A DNA stretch of 60,459 nt. It comes from Anaerotignum sp. (lineage in GTDB: Bacteria > Bacillota > Clostridia > Lachnospirales > Anaerotignaceae). Shown here in pieces: positions 8,432 to 18,169 of this stretch. The notes under the pieces are model-generated. The model ran no database searches and had not been told where the DNA came from. It saw only the letters and a program-made list of their open reading frames with translations. The translations under genes and the position numbers were made by a program. How positions within the stretch are numbered: the first letter of the stretch is position 1; the number at the start of each line of letters is the position of its first letter. The DNA lies in contig JAFWWO010000040.1 of NCBI GenBank assembly GCA_017523325.1, forward strand, positions 1 to 60,459. The letters run 5' to 3'.

Positions 8432-9525
8432 CTTTTTGCCTCCAGATAGAGTTTCTCTATTTTCTTCGTCATCTGCTCCGCCAGAAATTCCCTTTCGGCC
8501 ATTTTTGCCGCAGCTTCGCCCATCTGCCGCCGTTTTTCATCGTTCTCCAATAAATCAAACAGGCGATTTGCCAATGCATGGGCATCTCCCACAGGAACAA
8601 GATAGCCGTTTTCCCCATGGGAAATCACCTCGGATACACCGCCGCTATCGGTCCCCACAGCAGGCACCCCTGCTATCATGGATTCCAGTATGGACAGGCA
8701 CAGAGCCTCCGCCCGAGAAGTGATGACAGCAATATCCAAAGCCGCCTCGATTTTTTCTACGTCCCGTATAAAGCCTGTAAAGCTGACATTTGCAGCAATG
8801 CCCAATGCCTTGGCACGTTCCTCCAAATGCTGCTTCAGACTGCCGTCGCCGATGATATAAAACCGCACGTCCTGCCGCTTGGACAAAACCTCCTTCGCCC
8901 CCAACAGCAGGGTTTCATGGTCCTTGACCTCCTCCAGTCTTGCCACCATGCCCACGGCCTTTTCTCCGCTTTTTCCGCCAAATTCCGCCAAAATCCGCTG
9001 TTTTTCCTCCGCCGAAAGGGGCGGGATTTTTTCAATACCGTTATAGACCGTTACAATTTGCTTCGGGTCCGTTCCACCGGCAATCATGCTATGGCGTACT
9101 GCCTTGCTGACGGCAATAATCCGATGGCTGTACCGGCGGTTCAGTCTGCGCCGCAGCACCCGCTTGGGTAATGCCCCCGCCGCACCCTCCATACAATGCT
9201 TTGTATGAAAAATGACAGGCACCTTCGCCCGTCTGGCGGCAACTCGCGCCGTCAGGCTGGCATGGGTATGGATAATATCCGGTCTTTCTTTTTTCAGCAA
9301 CCGAATGAGGGGTTTCAATGCCTTTTTATCAAAGGAAAGATCCTCCATTTCCTGCATGGCAATCACCGGCACGCCCAACTGTGCCACTCTTTCGCACAAA
9401 AGGCTATCCTCCGGCAAAACCACCTTCACCGCAAAATGCGCTCTATCATAATATTTCAGATAATACAGCAGCCAACGCCCTGCCCCGCCGATATTCCGGT
9501 CCGTCAAAACGTGGAGGATTTTCAT
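8428..9525 (-). CDS. Glycosyltransferase family 4
   Basis: 365 residues with a GT-B fold: the N-terminal MKILHVLTDRNIGGAGRWLL acceptor-side motif, HTHASLTARVAARRAKVP, the VYNGIEKIPPL linker, VGMVARLEEVKDHETLLLGA and the E-x7-E donor motif region EALCLSILESMIAGVPAVGT. It probably adds a sugar to a lipid-linked wall or capsule polymer at the inner membrane face; the sugar cannot be told from sequence. An ATG at 9543 is in frame, but AGAGGG precedes ATG 9525 and the conserved MKILHV start fits the family. It overlaps the MurJ-ligase stop by 4 nt. Confidence 0.88.
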   Translation of the reverse strand: MKILHVLTDRNIGGAGRWLLYYLKYYDRAHFAVKVVLPEDSLLCERVAQLGVPVIAMQEMEDLSFDKKALKPLIRLLKKERPDIIHTHASLTARVAARRAKVPVIFHTKHCMEGAAGALPKRVLRRRLNRRYSHRIIAVSKAVRHSMIAGGTDPKQIVTVYNGIEKIPPLSAEEKQRILAEFGGKSGEKAVGMVARLEEVKDHETLLLGAKEVLSKRQDVRFYIIGDGSLKQHLEERAKALGIAANVSFTGFIRDVEKIEAALDIAVITSRAEALCLSILESMIAGVPAVGTDSGGVSEVISHGENGYLVPVGDAHALANRLFDLLENDEKRRQMGEAAAKMAEREFLAEQMTKKIEKLYLEAKR

Positions 9526-12500
9526 GTGCCCTCTTTCTGCCATTGATTTTCACCTACTCTCACTGCCGCCATACCGATGCCGATGAAACACCAGAAAAAC
9601 AGCACCATATGATAATCGAACCAAATATGATCCGTAATGCCCTGCAACAAAAGTCCGGCAAAACCGCCGAATACCGCTCCCAACAGGAACCGAAACCTCT
9701 TCGGCACCATCGTCATGGCGGAATAAAGCTTCTGGAAGAAGAACACAAACAGCAGTACCATCACACCAAAGCCCACAAATCCCAGCTCTATCAATTCCTG
9801 CAAAAACAGGTTATGGGCGTGGTAGGCATTTGCCGCCTCGTAAGAAAACATGGGGTAAATATCGTTAAACGCTCCCAGTCCGATGCCTGTGGGCCAGTAT
9901 TTTCCAATCATGGCTCCCGCCGCCTTATAAATGGAAAGGCGATAAAGGGAGGAGGAATCGCTCATGGTGACAGAGCTTGCCAATCTGCTCCAAAGGCCGG
10001 CAGGCAATACAAAGGGCATGGCCAGTATCCCTGCAATCCCCAAAGGAATGAGTCGTTTTTCCGCCAACAGCACAAACAGCCCCGCCGAAAACAACAGACC
10101 CAGCATAGCCCCACGGGAATTGGTCGCCACCAAGCCCAGACAAATCACGCCAAAACAGCCGGCATAAAACAGCTTGCCCAGCCGGTTGCGCACCTTCCAA
10201 AGCATACCCGCCGCCAAAGAGCCGACTAAAATCAGGTATTCCCCCAGCACATTGGGGTTAGTGAAGGTTCCATAGGCACGGGTTGTGATTTGGAAGCTAT
10301 CTGCATCTACCCATGCAGCGTCCATCTCTACACCGACAATATATTGATAAATGGCATACAGGGCAATCAATGTACCCATACCCACCAATACAAACAGCAC
10401 AAAATCCAGCTTCGCTTCCGTATCAATGGCGTCCTTCGCCACAAAAAACACCGCCATTAAAATCAAGAACAACGCCATGGATAACACCGCTCCGGGGAAG
10501 GCGTAGCTGGTCACTCCGGCATACAGCACGCAGACGCCGAAGCACCCCAAAAGTACACTGACAACGCTTGTCCGCTGGGCACGAATCCGCCCCAAAAACA
10601 AATTCACCAGATACAACAGGAATGTACCCAAACAAAGCACCGCCAACAGCATAGTGGGGAATATGGGAATGGCAAACACAATGCCGCATAAGCACAGAAT
10701 CAGGAAGTTCTGATTACACAGCCGTAAAACTGCACTTTCGTTGAAGGCCGCCGCCAATGCGTTTTTCCTCCGGCGCACTGCCAAGCCACTCCATTGCGTC
10801 AGCCGCCGCCAGAAACGGGGCAGACGGCTGTCCTGTGTCTCCAGGGCTTTATCCCAGTTTTGCCGCAGGAAATGCAGGATACCGCTTTCGGCAAAGCCTT
10901 TTCCTATCCATCGGCAAAGTCTCCGGTAGCATCTGTGTGCCAAGCTGCCTGTCCAAAGGGCCGCCAGCCCTCCGCAAATCCATGCAATCAGCCGAAAACA
11001 AAAGCTATCCTCGATTGTCTGCGAAAATCTATCCAACATACCCACCGCACTCCGTTTTTCCGTTCTTTTTTGTTCTTCGGGTCGGGCAGGCTCGCCATCG
11101 GCGCCTCTATTCAGCAGTTTTTTCGCCATATCCGCCGCAATCTGCCCTTCCTCAATCCGCAAAAGCCATGCCAAAACCAAATAACAAGCCCCGCCGACAC
11201 CGGCAGAGATGCCCAGCAACAATATGCCGGAAATCACCCCGCCGCCAAGCCTTGCCGCCAATATTTTTCTGATGCCCAACACCAAAATCAGCATAGCCCC
11301 TGCCGCCAACAGCATTTTCCCCAGCTCACGCAAAAGGGGTCTGTCCAAAATATTCGGGTACTGCCGCAGGGAGGATACCAAAAGCACCGCCGCCGATGCC
11401 ATGGAGGATACCGCCGCCGCCAATGCCAGCCCGCCAATGCCCATAGGCTTTATCAAAAGCCAGCATAGCAAGGCATTGACGAATATGGAAACCACGCCGG
11501 AATAAAAAGGCGTTTTCCCGTCCTGATGGGCATAAAAAGCACGGCTTAATATGGTCTGTATGCCATAGCCCGCCATACCCACAGCGAAGAAAAACAATGC
11601 CGTTGCCGTCATAGTGGTGGCTGTGGGGTCAAACTTCCCACGTTCATAAATCACCTGTACCAGCGGATGAGAGAGTGCCATCAGGCCTGCCGTCATGGGA
11701 ATAAGCAGGAAAAGCATGGACTTCAGCGTCCCTCTGACCGCCTTTGCAAAGCCCTTTTTATCCTCCGTCATACGGGAGAATTTCGGGAACACCAAATTGG
11801 CAATGGCCAAAACAAATACCCCTACAATAATGGTATAGAGATTATTGGCGTATTCCAGTGTTGTACCGCCCAGCTCCCCTTGGGCAAGCTGCGAGGCAAA
11901 CCGCATATTGATGAGAAAATTGATGGGCTGTATCCATGTGCTGACCATGACGGGCAGCATCAAACGAAGTATTTTTTTCAGCCCTTCGTCCCGAAAATGG
12001 AAATCCGGACGATAGCGATACCCTCTTTGATGCAGGGAAGGAATCTGCATAACGGCCTGCATGGCCCAGCCAATCAAAAAGGCAATCGTCAGGCCATAAA
12101 TCCCGAATTTCTCGTTAAAAAAGATATAATACAATATCAATATGCCGTTGGAAACCACGCTTAATGCCGCCGGCACATTAAATTCATCTAAGGATTGTAA
12201 TATGCCCACAAAAGAGAAAGCCACTGCCGTAAAAAGCATGGTGGGAAAGAGCATTTGCAGCAACGGAACCGCCAAAGCAATGGTATCCGCCGCATAACCG
12301 GGACTGACCAACCATGCCAAAGGCTCCGCAAACAATATACCCAACGCCATCATAGCCACCGTCACCCCGCCAATGAGGGTAATAAAGCGATTGGCTAATA
12401 TATAGGCCTCTTTTTTGCCCCGTTTTTCTAAATATTCCACAAAAATCGGGATAAAACTGGCAGAAATCGCCGATGCAAATATCACATCGAAAAAAGTACG

Positions 12501-12659
12501 GGGAATACGGCTTGCCAAAAGAAACGCCGCCGCTTCCGCACCGGTGGCGTAATTGGCCGCCAAAAGCTGCTCCCGCACCAAGCCCAGTATTTTCCCGAAA
12601 AGGGTAATTAACATCATAAAGCTGACGGTTTTCACCGCCTGATTGCTTTTCTGTGCCAT
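9522..12659 (-). CDS. murJ: MurJ lipid II flippase fused to an O-antigen-ligase-like (WaaL/Wzy_C) domain
   Basis: A 1045-residue polytopic membrane protein with two recognisable halves. Residues 1 to about 505 follow MurJ/MviN (MOP flippases): FGKILGLVREQLLAANYATG, the FFDVIFASAISASFIPIF helix with charged flanks, and QTILSRAFYAHQDGKTPFYS. Residues about 510-645 are a basic linker with little homology. Residues about 650-1045 hold some ten hydrophobic segments, TRAYGTFTNPNVLGEYLIL, ATNSRGAM and the large-loop YHAHNLFLQELIELGF, the pattern of O-antigen ligase/polymerase proteins. MurJ flips lipid-linked wall precursors and WaaL-type enzymes move polymer from undecaprenyl carrier to an acceptor, so a flip-and-ligate enzyme for the cluster's polymer is plausible. 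ATG 12659 follows AGGAG. There is no frameshift at the join. Confidence 0.9.
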   Translation of the reverse strand: MAQKSNQAVKTVSFMMLITLFGKILGLVREQLLAANYATGAEAAAFLLASRIPRTFFDVIFASAISASFIPIFVEYLEKRGKKEAYILANRFITLIGGVTVAMMALGILFAEPLAWLVSPGYAADTIALAVPLLQMLFPTMLFTAVAFSFVGILQSLDEFNVPAALSVVSNGILILYYIFFNEKFGIYGLTIAFLIGWAMQAVMQIPSLHQRGYRYRPDFHFRDEGLKKILRLMLPVMVSTWIQPINFLINMRFASQLAQGELGGTTLEYANNLYTIIVGVFVLAIANLVFPKFSRMTEDKKGFAKAVRGTLKSMLFLLIPMTAGLMALSHPLVQVIYERGKFDPTATTMTATALFFFAVGMAGYGIQTILSRAFYAHQDGKTPFYSGVVSIFVNALLCWLLIKPMGIGGLALAAAVSSMASAAVLLVSSLRQYPNILDRPLLRELGKMLLAAGAMLILVLGIRKILAARLGGGVISGILLLGISAGVGGACYLVLAWLLRIEEGQIAADMAKKLLNRGADGEPARPEEQKRTEKRSAVGMLDRFSQTIEDSFCFRLIAWICGGLAALWTGSLAHRCYRRLCRWIGKGFAESGILHFLRQNWDKALETQDSRLPRFWRRLTQWSGLAVRRRKNALAAAFNESAVLRLCNQNFLILCLCGIVFAIPIFPTMLLAVLCLGTFLLYLVNLFLGRIRAQRTSVVSVLLGCFGVCVLYAGVTSYAFPGAVLSMALFLILMAVFFVAKDAIDTEAKLDFVLFVLVGMGTLIALYAIYQYIVGVEMDAAWVDADSFQITTRAYGTFTNPNVLGEYLILVGSLAAGMLWKVRNRLGKLFYAGCFGVICLGLVATNSRGAMLGLLFSAGLFVLLAEKRLIPLGIAGILAMPFVLPAGLWSRLASSVTMSDSSSLYRLSIYKAAGAMIGKYWPTGIGLGAFNDIYPMFSYEAANAYHAHNLFLQELIELGFVGFGVMVLLFVFFFQKLYSAMTMVPKRFRFLLGAVFGGFAGLLLQGITDHIWFDYHMVLFFWCFIGIGMAAVRVGENQWQKEGT

Positions 12660-12698
12660 AGTCTACTCCTAAAACGTCCTTAATAAAAATTTACACAC

Positions 12699-12730
12699 AA
12701 GATGGGCAGAGAATTCTCCCTACCCATCTT
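12699..12730 (-). terminator. Strong hairpin between the phosphodiester-glycosidase gene and murJ fusion
   Basis: AAGATGGG and CCCATCTT arms, with an inner GAGAATTCTC palindrome, form a long stem. On the minus strand it is followed by a T-rich but interrupted tract. It probably ends transcription from the gene stopping at 12802, separating it from the murJ-fusion operon. Confidence 0.65.
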
Positions 12731-12801
12731 ACCTGATTTTTCCCGATTTTACAATATTTTCAAAGGGGCTGTTTTGCCGACCCTGCGTTTCAGCCGCCGG
12801 T

Positions 12802-15171
12802 TTATGAAATCTTCACCGCTTCATAGGAAACGTCCGCCCCGCTGACACGGAATCGCAGCATGGTATAGTTGGGATTCACCTTGCCGTCCGCCGTCCACAG
12901 GTTCGGCAGATTGATATACCGCACGCCGTCCTTCACCGATGCCCAATAGCCGGTGTTATAACAGGAAACCACAAACACTTTCTTCCCCTGCTGGACATAT
13001 TTATATAAAATCGCCCGCAGATAATTCGCTTCTGCCGCAGAGGTGAAATCGGAAGGTGTTTTGTCCATCACCAGAACGATGGTATCGTTATTGGCCAGCT
13101 CCACATCTCTGGTAAAATTTGTCCACTGGCTGGCATTGGTTGCCGTAATGCCGCCCTTCGCCGCAGAAATCATGGCAACGCTGACACCGCCTCTGTTCAT
13201 AAAACGATACTGTCCCGTCCAGCTGAAGGAATCCAGCTTTTTGGCCGATTGAATATCGTTGGCAGCGCCGTAAATCGCCACATCTGCATTGGCGTCCACA
13301 TAGGACTTTACTTTGCTTCTTGCCCCATTATAAATATTGGATTCAATTTTCTCACTGCCGGTATAGGCAATTTTCCCAGCGAGGTTGAAATAAAACGCTC
13401 CGTCATTTGTTTTTTGCACTGCCTGATTTAATTTATCCTTCGTTGCGGTATCCGCAGGCTTCGCCACTGCCGCCGCACCGCCTACCGTTACGGAAATATA
13501 AGCCGCAGCGCCGTCCTTTTCGCATTTGATATAGGTCGCGCCTTTCTTCTTCGCCGTAAAAGTATTGCCGGAAACCGTACCGACACTTTCGTCCGCCACC
13601 GTATATTTTGTGCTGGTGGATACCCAATAGGTAAAGCCATCCTCATCAATGGCAGTCATGGCAATCTGTGCCGTTGCACCTGCTCCGTTCAGGTTGATAT
13701 TGGTATTTGTCGGCTTTAATCTGGCAGTTTTTCCACTGACCATACCCAATGCCGATGCACCCATACCGTTATACAGCGCCACTACGTTGAACGTCCCACT
13801 GGAAGCGGGAGTAAAAGTATAGCCGTTCCAACTGCCCTCCATGCCGACAACGTCCAAGTCCACCTGATCCACAGGAATTTCAATGCGATTATAATATTCG
13901 TCCATGCCATATACCGTAAATTCTATGGGCTTGCCCGGTAATGTTCTGGTCTGGGAGGGGGCAATCGCAATCTGTGTGATTTCGCCCTTAGGTGCCGTCT
14001 GGAACACGCCTACACCGTTGATGACCTTACGTTCCGTACCTTCGGAAACCTGATTTTTCACCACCGGCGTTTTATCCTCCAAGGTCTGCACTGCCATGGT
14101 TGAGGAGCCGCCGCCGTCCAGATGCATGGCTTCATAGGCACCGTAAATCTTCATCAGGGCCGCCGTTTCGCTATGGGTAGCGCCCACACTTTCTCCTCTG
14201 CCGTCCACCACCATGAAAATTGCCGTATTTCCGTCTTGGGAAACGCCAAAAGCCGTTCTGGGCTGTCTGCCGCCGGCCACAATTTTTGTAGCAGGCGCTT
14301 CCTGTCCCGCAATCAACAGCTTGCCGCCGCCGCCAAAAGCAGTATCGATTTTATCCAAATCCACGGAGGAATTGATATTCAGCCGCACCCAATCCCCCAC
14401 AGCAAACATAGATGCCGCATTGGTATAGTAATCCCCGCTCATGACAATCAGGTAACCGTCCAGCGGTACTGCCGTCCATTCGCCCTTCTGGGAAATATGG
14501 GTAATTTGGTCATTCTGCACCACAAACTTCACCAAACCGGGGAATCTTTTATCCAGCTCCGCCGTATTTTGCATCACATTCCCGTCCAGATAGATGGGGA
14601 AGACCATAGAGGTCACTTTATTCAAGGATGCCAGCTCAAAGGTCTTTTTCTCATTCCCGAAGGTCGCCGTCATTTTGAAATAATCGAAAAAAGGATTGCC
14701 GCTTTCGTCCATGAAAAACGCCGCATATTCATCGCCGTTTTTATTGATGGAAGTACCGGCGGAAATCACATCGCCATCTCGCACAATGGGGCCAAAGGCG
14801 GCGGAATGGGTGCCGCTCAGGCCGAAAAAGTCGGAATTGACCCCTGCCAAAGCGCCGTTATCCGCCAACAGTTTTTTAACAGGTTCTTTTAATCCATATT
14901 CTCCCTTGCTTTCCACTTCTCTGATTTCCAATGTGCTTTCCCGCAGGTCTACCTTCAGCACATGGACATTCTGTATCCCCGCATCGGTCATACGGCTGCT
15001 TTTTTCATAGGTCACGCCGCGGGTCACGGTATCGACTGTTTTTTGTTCATAAAATGCATAGGCACCGTAAGCAGTATGCCCACCCAACGCCATGCTCATC
15101 GGTGAAACCAACAGCAGTGCCGCCAATGCCGCACCGATACTGCGTTTTATCTGTTTTTTATTTCTGCTCAC
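12802..15171 (-). CDS. Secreted phosphodiester glycosidase (NAGPA-domain) exopolysaccharide protein
   Basis: 789 residues. A basic N terminus and hydrophobic stretch (ALAALLLVSPMSMALGGHTA) form a signal peptide. The NAGPA domain spans about 95-390 with AGVNSDFFGLSG, PRTAFGVSQDGNTAIFMVVD, DGRGESVGATHSETAALM and the hallmark MHLDGGGSSTM. The family includes mammalian uncovering enzyme and bacterial proteins that cleave GlcNAc/MurNAc-phosphodiester bonds. A middle region (about 395-560) looks like two Ig/Big-type beta domains. The C-terminal ~200 residues (NDTIVLVMDKTPSDFTSAAE and onward) resemble the metallophosphatase-like tail seen in some relatives, but I see no metal-binding histidines. GTG 15171 is chosen because AGGAGAG precedes it. 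Its place next to the wall-polymer cluster suggests trimming or remodelling of that polymer outside the cell. Confidence 0.85.
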   Translation of the reverse strand: MSRNKKQIKRSIGAALAALLLVSPMSMALGGHTAYGAYAFYEQKTVDTVTRGVTYEKSSRMTDAGIQNVHVLKVDLRESTLEIREVESKGEYGLKEPVKKLLADNGALAGVNSDFFGLSGTHSAAFGPIVRDGDVISAGTSINKNGDEYAAFFMDESGNPFFDYFKMTATFGNEKKTFELASLNKVTSMVFPIYLDGNVMQNTAELDKRFPGLVKFVVQNDQITHISQKGEWTAVPLDGYLIVMSGDYYTNAASMFAVGDWVRLNINSSVDLDKIDTAFGGGGKLLIAGQEAPATKIVAGGRQPRTAFGVSQDGNTAIFMVVDGRGESVGATHSETAALMKIYGAYEAMHLDGGGSSTMAVQTLEDKTPVVKNQVSEGTERKVINGVGVFQTAPKGEITQIAIAPSQTRTLPGKPIEFTVYGMDEYYNRIEIPVDQVDLDVVGMEGSWNGYTFTPASSGTFNVVALYNGMGASALGMVSGKTARLKPTNTNINLNGAGATAQIAMTAIDEDGFTYWVSTSTKYTVADESVGTVSGNTFTAKKKGATYIKCEKDGAAAYISVTVGGAAAVAKPADTATKDKLNQAVQKTNDGAFYFNLAGKIAYTGSEKIESNIYNGARSKVKSYVDANADVAIYGAANDIQSAKKLDSFSWTGQYRFMNRGGVSVAMISAAKGGITATNASQWTNFTRDVELANNDTIVLVMDKTPSDFTSAAEANYLRAILYKYVQQGKKVFVVSCYNTGYWASVKDGVRYINLPNLWTADGKVNPNYTMLRFRVSGADVSYEAVKIS

Positions 15172-15290
15172 GTTTCATCTCTCCTCTTCGCGTATATTCT
15201 AATCAAATTCGCTTCCGAACGTATCACTCCAAATTACTCCGACTTTAAGCATACCACATTTTTCTTCTTTTTTCCTGTATTCTGCGAAAC

Positions 15291-15307
15291 CTTAATAAAA
15301 CTGTAAC
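15291..15307 (+). promoter_or_regulatory. Degenerate WalR/PhoP-type box upstream of the phosphodiester glycosidase gene
   Basis: CTTAATAAAACTGTAAC has a 6-5-6 arrangement ending in a perfect TGTAAC half-site; the first half is degenerate. It shares a 14-bp core (TAATAAAACTGTAA) with the better box at 48009-48025. A weak promoter (AGGAAA and TATGCT) lies between it and the gene start. Speculative. Confidence 0.3.
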
Positions 15308-15318
15308 AATTCACCCAT

Positions 15319-15358
15319 AAAAAAAGGCCGTTGCTCATACCAAACGCCCTTTTTTCCC
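15319..15358 (-). terminator. Terminator of the mmcQ/yjbR-like gene
   Basis: A stem of GGGCGTT with AACG-GCC and flanking A and T runs overlaps the last codons of the gene ending at 15335. Confidence 0.65.
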
Positions 15359-15772
15359 CTTTGTTTCGTTTTTATGGACTCCCGCCTTCTCGTCTGCCAT
15401 TGCCGCCTTTTTCGGCTTTTTTCTTGTCATGTCATAGCTCATCTGCAATAGGCCGCAAATCTCCTCCGCCGAAACGGTACCGTCCAGCAATATGGTCACC
15501 CAATGGGTTTTATTCATGTGATAGGCAGGGAAAAACCCGTCTTTTTGCAAAAGAGAACCCATCAAAACCGGGTCGCATTTGATATTCAGGATTTCCACTC
15601 TGTCCGCATCTGTCAGCCCCAATTTGCTTTTCGGCACACTCGCCATCAGAGCGTACCATTTTCCGCCGTTGCTGTGGCGTAAAACGCAGTATTCCGGATA
15701 TTTCTCCCAAAGATACACCGGTTCGGAGCCAAATTGCTCCAAGGCGTATTGTAAAAGCCCTTTTTGGTTCAT
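15335..15772 (-). CDS. MmcQ/YjbR family protein
   Basis: 145 residues. The CyaY-like MmcQ/YjbR fold is recognisable from YLWEKYPEYCVLRHSNGGKW, ALMASVPKSKLGL, EILNIKCDPVLMGSL and the family signature AYHMNKTHWVTILLDGTVS. The lysine-rich tail after residue 115 is not conserved. Family members are small cytosolic proteins of unknown role, one of which binds DNA. It is read alone, with its terminator overlapping the 3' end. Confidence 0.85.
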   Translation of the reverse strand: MNQKGLLQYALEQFGSEPVYLWEKYPEYCVLRHSNGGKWYALMASVPKSKLGLTDADRVEILNIKCDPVLMGSLLQKDGFFPAYHMNKTHWVTILLDGTVSAEEICGLLQMSYDMTRKKPKKAAMADEKAGVHKNETKGKKGRLV

Positions 15773-15816
15773 GGTGTCACTCCTTCACAGTTTGTATATG
15801 ATAGATAACGCAAAAA

Positions 15817-15843
15817 GGCGTATTCCATATCGTCGAATACGCC
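15817..15843 (-). terminator. Terminator of the DUF1846 gene
   Basis: Perfect 9-bp arms GGCGTATTC/GAATACGCC with a 9-nt loop and a short T tract on the minus strand, starting 9 nt after the stop at 15852. Confidence 0.75.
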
Positions 15844-15851
15844 CGTTTTCA

Positions 15852-17336
15852 TTAGCCGTGGAACAGCTTTTTGGTCTGGTACTGCGGTTCACAGGTCAGG
15901 TTAATGCCCAGCTTATGAAATACATTTTCGTCCACCGAGGAAAGAATTACCGTGGAATGCACCTCACAGCACCGCAGCTTTTCCAACTGCCGCAGCGCCA
16001 AATCTGCCCTTTTATCCGTTGTGGCACAGATGCACAGGGCAATCAGGATTTCGTCCGTATGCAGGCGGGGATTATGGTTCCCCAAATGGCTGACCTTCAA
16101 CTGCTGAATGGGCTCGATAATCGTTGGTGCAATCAGCTTCACGTCCTTTTCAATGCCTGCCAGCTTTTTCAGCGCATTCAACAACATCGCAGAGGACGCC
16201 CCCAAAAGAGGACTAGTCTTGCCGGTTACGATGGTACCATCGGGCAATTCGATGGCCGCCGCAGGGCCGTTGGTTTCCTCCGCCCGTCTATTGGCCGCCG
16301 CCACCACAGGTCTATCCTCCACGGAGGTGCCTGCCTGCTTCATCAACAGCTCCAGCTTATATATCACATCGTCGGTCAGATTGCCCTTTCTGCGGTCACA
16401 AAGTGCCTTATAATACCGGCGGACAATTTCCTCCCTTGCCGCCCGACAAACTGCCTCATCATCAAAAATACAGTTCCCTACCATATTGACACCCATATCC
16501 GTCGGGGATTTATAGGGGGATTTTCCGTAAATCTGCTCGAACATGGCGTTGAGCACAGGGAATACCTCTACATCTCGATTATAATTGATGGTGGTTTCCC
16601 CATAGGCCTCCAGATGGAAGGGGTCTATCATATTCACATCGTTCAAATCTGCCGTGGCCGCCTCATAAGCCAGATTAACCGGATGCCGCAGGGGCAGGTT
16701 CCAAATAGGGAAGGTTTCAAACTTGGCATAGCCTGCTTTTACACCCCGCTTATTTTCGTGGTAAAGCTGGGAAAGGCAGGTGGCCATTTTGCCGCTGCCG
16801 GGCCCCGGCGCCGTAATCACCACCAAAGAGCGCCGGGTTTCGATATAATCATTCCGCCCATAGCCCTCATCGCTGACAATCAGGGAAATATTCCCGGGAT
16901 ACCCCTCGATGGAGTAATGCTTATAGACCTTTATGCCCAAGGCCTCCAGCTTTTTTTCATAGGCAATGGCACTGGCCTGTCCGCTAAAGCGGGTCAGCAC
17001 CACACTGCCCACAAACAGCCCATAGCCCCGAAAGGCATCAATCAGACGCAGCACATCCATATCGTAGGTGATGCCCAAATCTCCTCTAACCTTATTTTTC
17101 TCAATATCTCCCGCATTGATGACAATGACGATTTCCGCATCGTCCTTCAGCTGCACCAGCATATCGATTTTACTGTCGGGCTTGAAGCCGGGCAAAACTC
17201 TGGAAGCATGGTAATCATCGAATAATTTCCCGCCGAACTCCAGATACAGCTTGCCGCCGAACTGCCCGATTCTTTCCTTGATATGCTTTGACTGCATCTG
17301 CAAATATTTTTCATTATCAAAACTCAAATGTACCAT
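15852..17336 (-). CDS. DUF1846 domain-containing protein
   Basis: 494 residues, the usual length for DUF1846, a family common in Clostridia and Lactobacillales with a two-domain structure and unknown enzymatic role. Recognisable parts are the start [19 protein letters not shown], the nucleotide-binding-like [39 protein letters not shown] and [26 protein letters not shown] precedes ATG 17336; an in-frame start at 17351 is less likely. The gene stands alone between comF and the MmcQ-like gene with its own terminator. Confidence 0.9.
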   Translation of the reverse strand: MVHLSFDNEKYLQMQSKHIKERIGQFGGKLYLEFGGKLFDDYHASRVLPGFKPDSKIDMLVQLKDDAEIVIVINAGDIEKNKVRGDLGITYDMDVLRLIDAFRGYGLFVGSVVLTRFSGQASAIAYEKKLEALGIKVYKHYSIEGYPGNISLIVSDEGYGRNDYIETRRSLVVITAPGPGSGKMATCLSQLYHENKRGVKAGYAKFETFPIWNLPLRHPVNLAYEAATADLNDVNMIDPFHLEAYGETTINYNRDVEVFPVLNAMFEQIYGKSPYKSPTDMGVNMVGNCIFDDEAVCRAAREEIVRRYYKALCDRRKGNLTDDVIYKLELLMKQAGTSVEDRPVVAAANRRAEETNGPAAAIELPDGTIVTGKTSPLLGASSAMLLNALKKLAGIEKDVKLIAPTIIEPIQQLKVSHLGNHNPRLHTDEILIALCICATTDKRADLALRQLEKLRCCEVHSTVILSSVDENVFHKLGINLTCEPQYQTKKLFHG

Positions 17337-17434
17337 AGTCCTTCTCCCCAAAGCTCTGTTCTACGATTGCCATTACAGACAGTATACCCGTTTTTTCCTC
17401 CGTTTACAAACAAAACTTACAAAAATCTCCGGGA

Positions 17435-18169
17435 TCAATCGGTTTTCAGCCCGGCCGCCGCCAGACAAAATACCTTGACCTCCTTCGCCCCGGCACGATA
17501 CAGCACCTTGGCACATTCATTGCAGGTCGTTCCCGTGGTGAAAATATCATCTACCAGCAATATCCGTTTCCCCCTTACCTCCGCCGCTACGGCAAAGACA
17601 TCTTTGAGGTTTTCCTTTCTTTCCTCCGGTGTGAGGGTGCTTTGGGGAACCGTATCCCGCTTTCTTGTCAAAGCATCCGCCGAAAAGAGCAGTCCCGTTT
17701 CTTTGGAAATCTCCTGACAGAGAAGATTTGTCTGGTTAAAGCCCCGCCGCTTTTCTTTTTTCGGGTGCAAAGGCACCGACAGAAGCAAATCCGTTTCCGC
17801 CAACAGCTCCTCATGATATTCCAGCAGATATTCTGCCATCAATTGACCGAACCCTTCACCAAAACTGCGCACACCGTCATACTTGAATAAATGAATCCCC
17901 TTCTGCACTTTTTCATAGGGAAAAAGGGCAAAGGCCGCCGAAAAGGCATAGGGCTTACAGCAAAATTCACAAAACCCCGCCGTTTCCGTTTTTCCGCCGC
18001 AATGGGGACATTCTTCCGCCGGAATCCCGGGAAAATCCGATGCACAGGGCGGACAAAGGCACGTCCGATTTTTCTGTGTATTTTCTCTTTTCAGCGGTAA
18101 TACTGCTCCGCAAAGCACACAACGGGCGGGGTAAATCACCTCCAACGCACCCTTCAAATATTTATTCAT
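17435..18169 (-). CDS. comF: ComF family phosphoribosyltransferase-like protein
   Basis: 244 residues. An N-terminal zinc-finger-like region has CVLCGAVL, CLCPPCASDF, CPHCGGKTE and CEFCCKPY. It is followed by the type-I phosphoribosyltransferase fold with RRGFNQTNLLCQEI and the PRPP loop ILLVDDIFTTGTTCNECAKVL. ComF takes part in DNA uptake and processing in naturally competent bacteria. Its ATG overlaps the recD2 stop by 4 nt, a link to DNA metabolism. Competence in this organism is not implied by this gene alone. Confidence 0.92.
   Translation of the reverse strand: MNKYLKGALEVIYPARCVLCGAVLPLKRENTQKNRTCLCPPCASDFPGIPAEECPHCGGKTETAGFCEFCCKPYAFSAAFALFPYEKVQKGIHLFKYDGVRSFGEGFGQLMAEYLLEYHEELLAETDLLLSVPLHPKKEKRRGFNQTNLLCQEISKETGLLFSADALTRKRDTVPQSTLTPEERKENLKDVFAVAAEVRGKRILLVDDIFTTGTTCNECAKVLYRAGAKEVKVFCLAAAGLKTD

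Noticed and set aside
15579..17225. 548-codon plus-strand open frame opposite the DUF1846 gene
   Set aside because: It is antisense to a full, recognisable gene and its composition (His/Gln/Ile-rich) is typical of a reverse-frame shadow.
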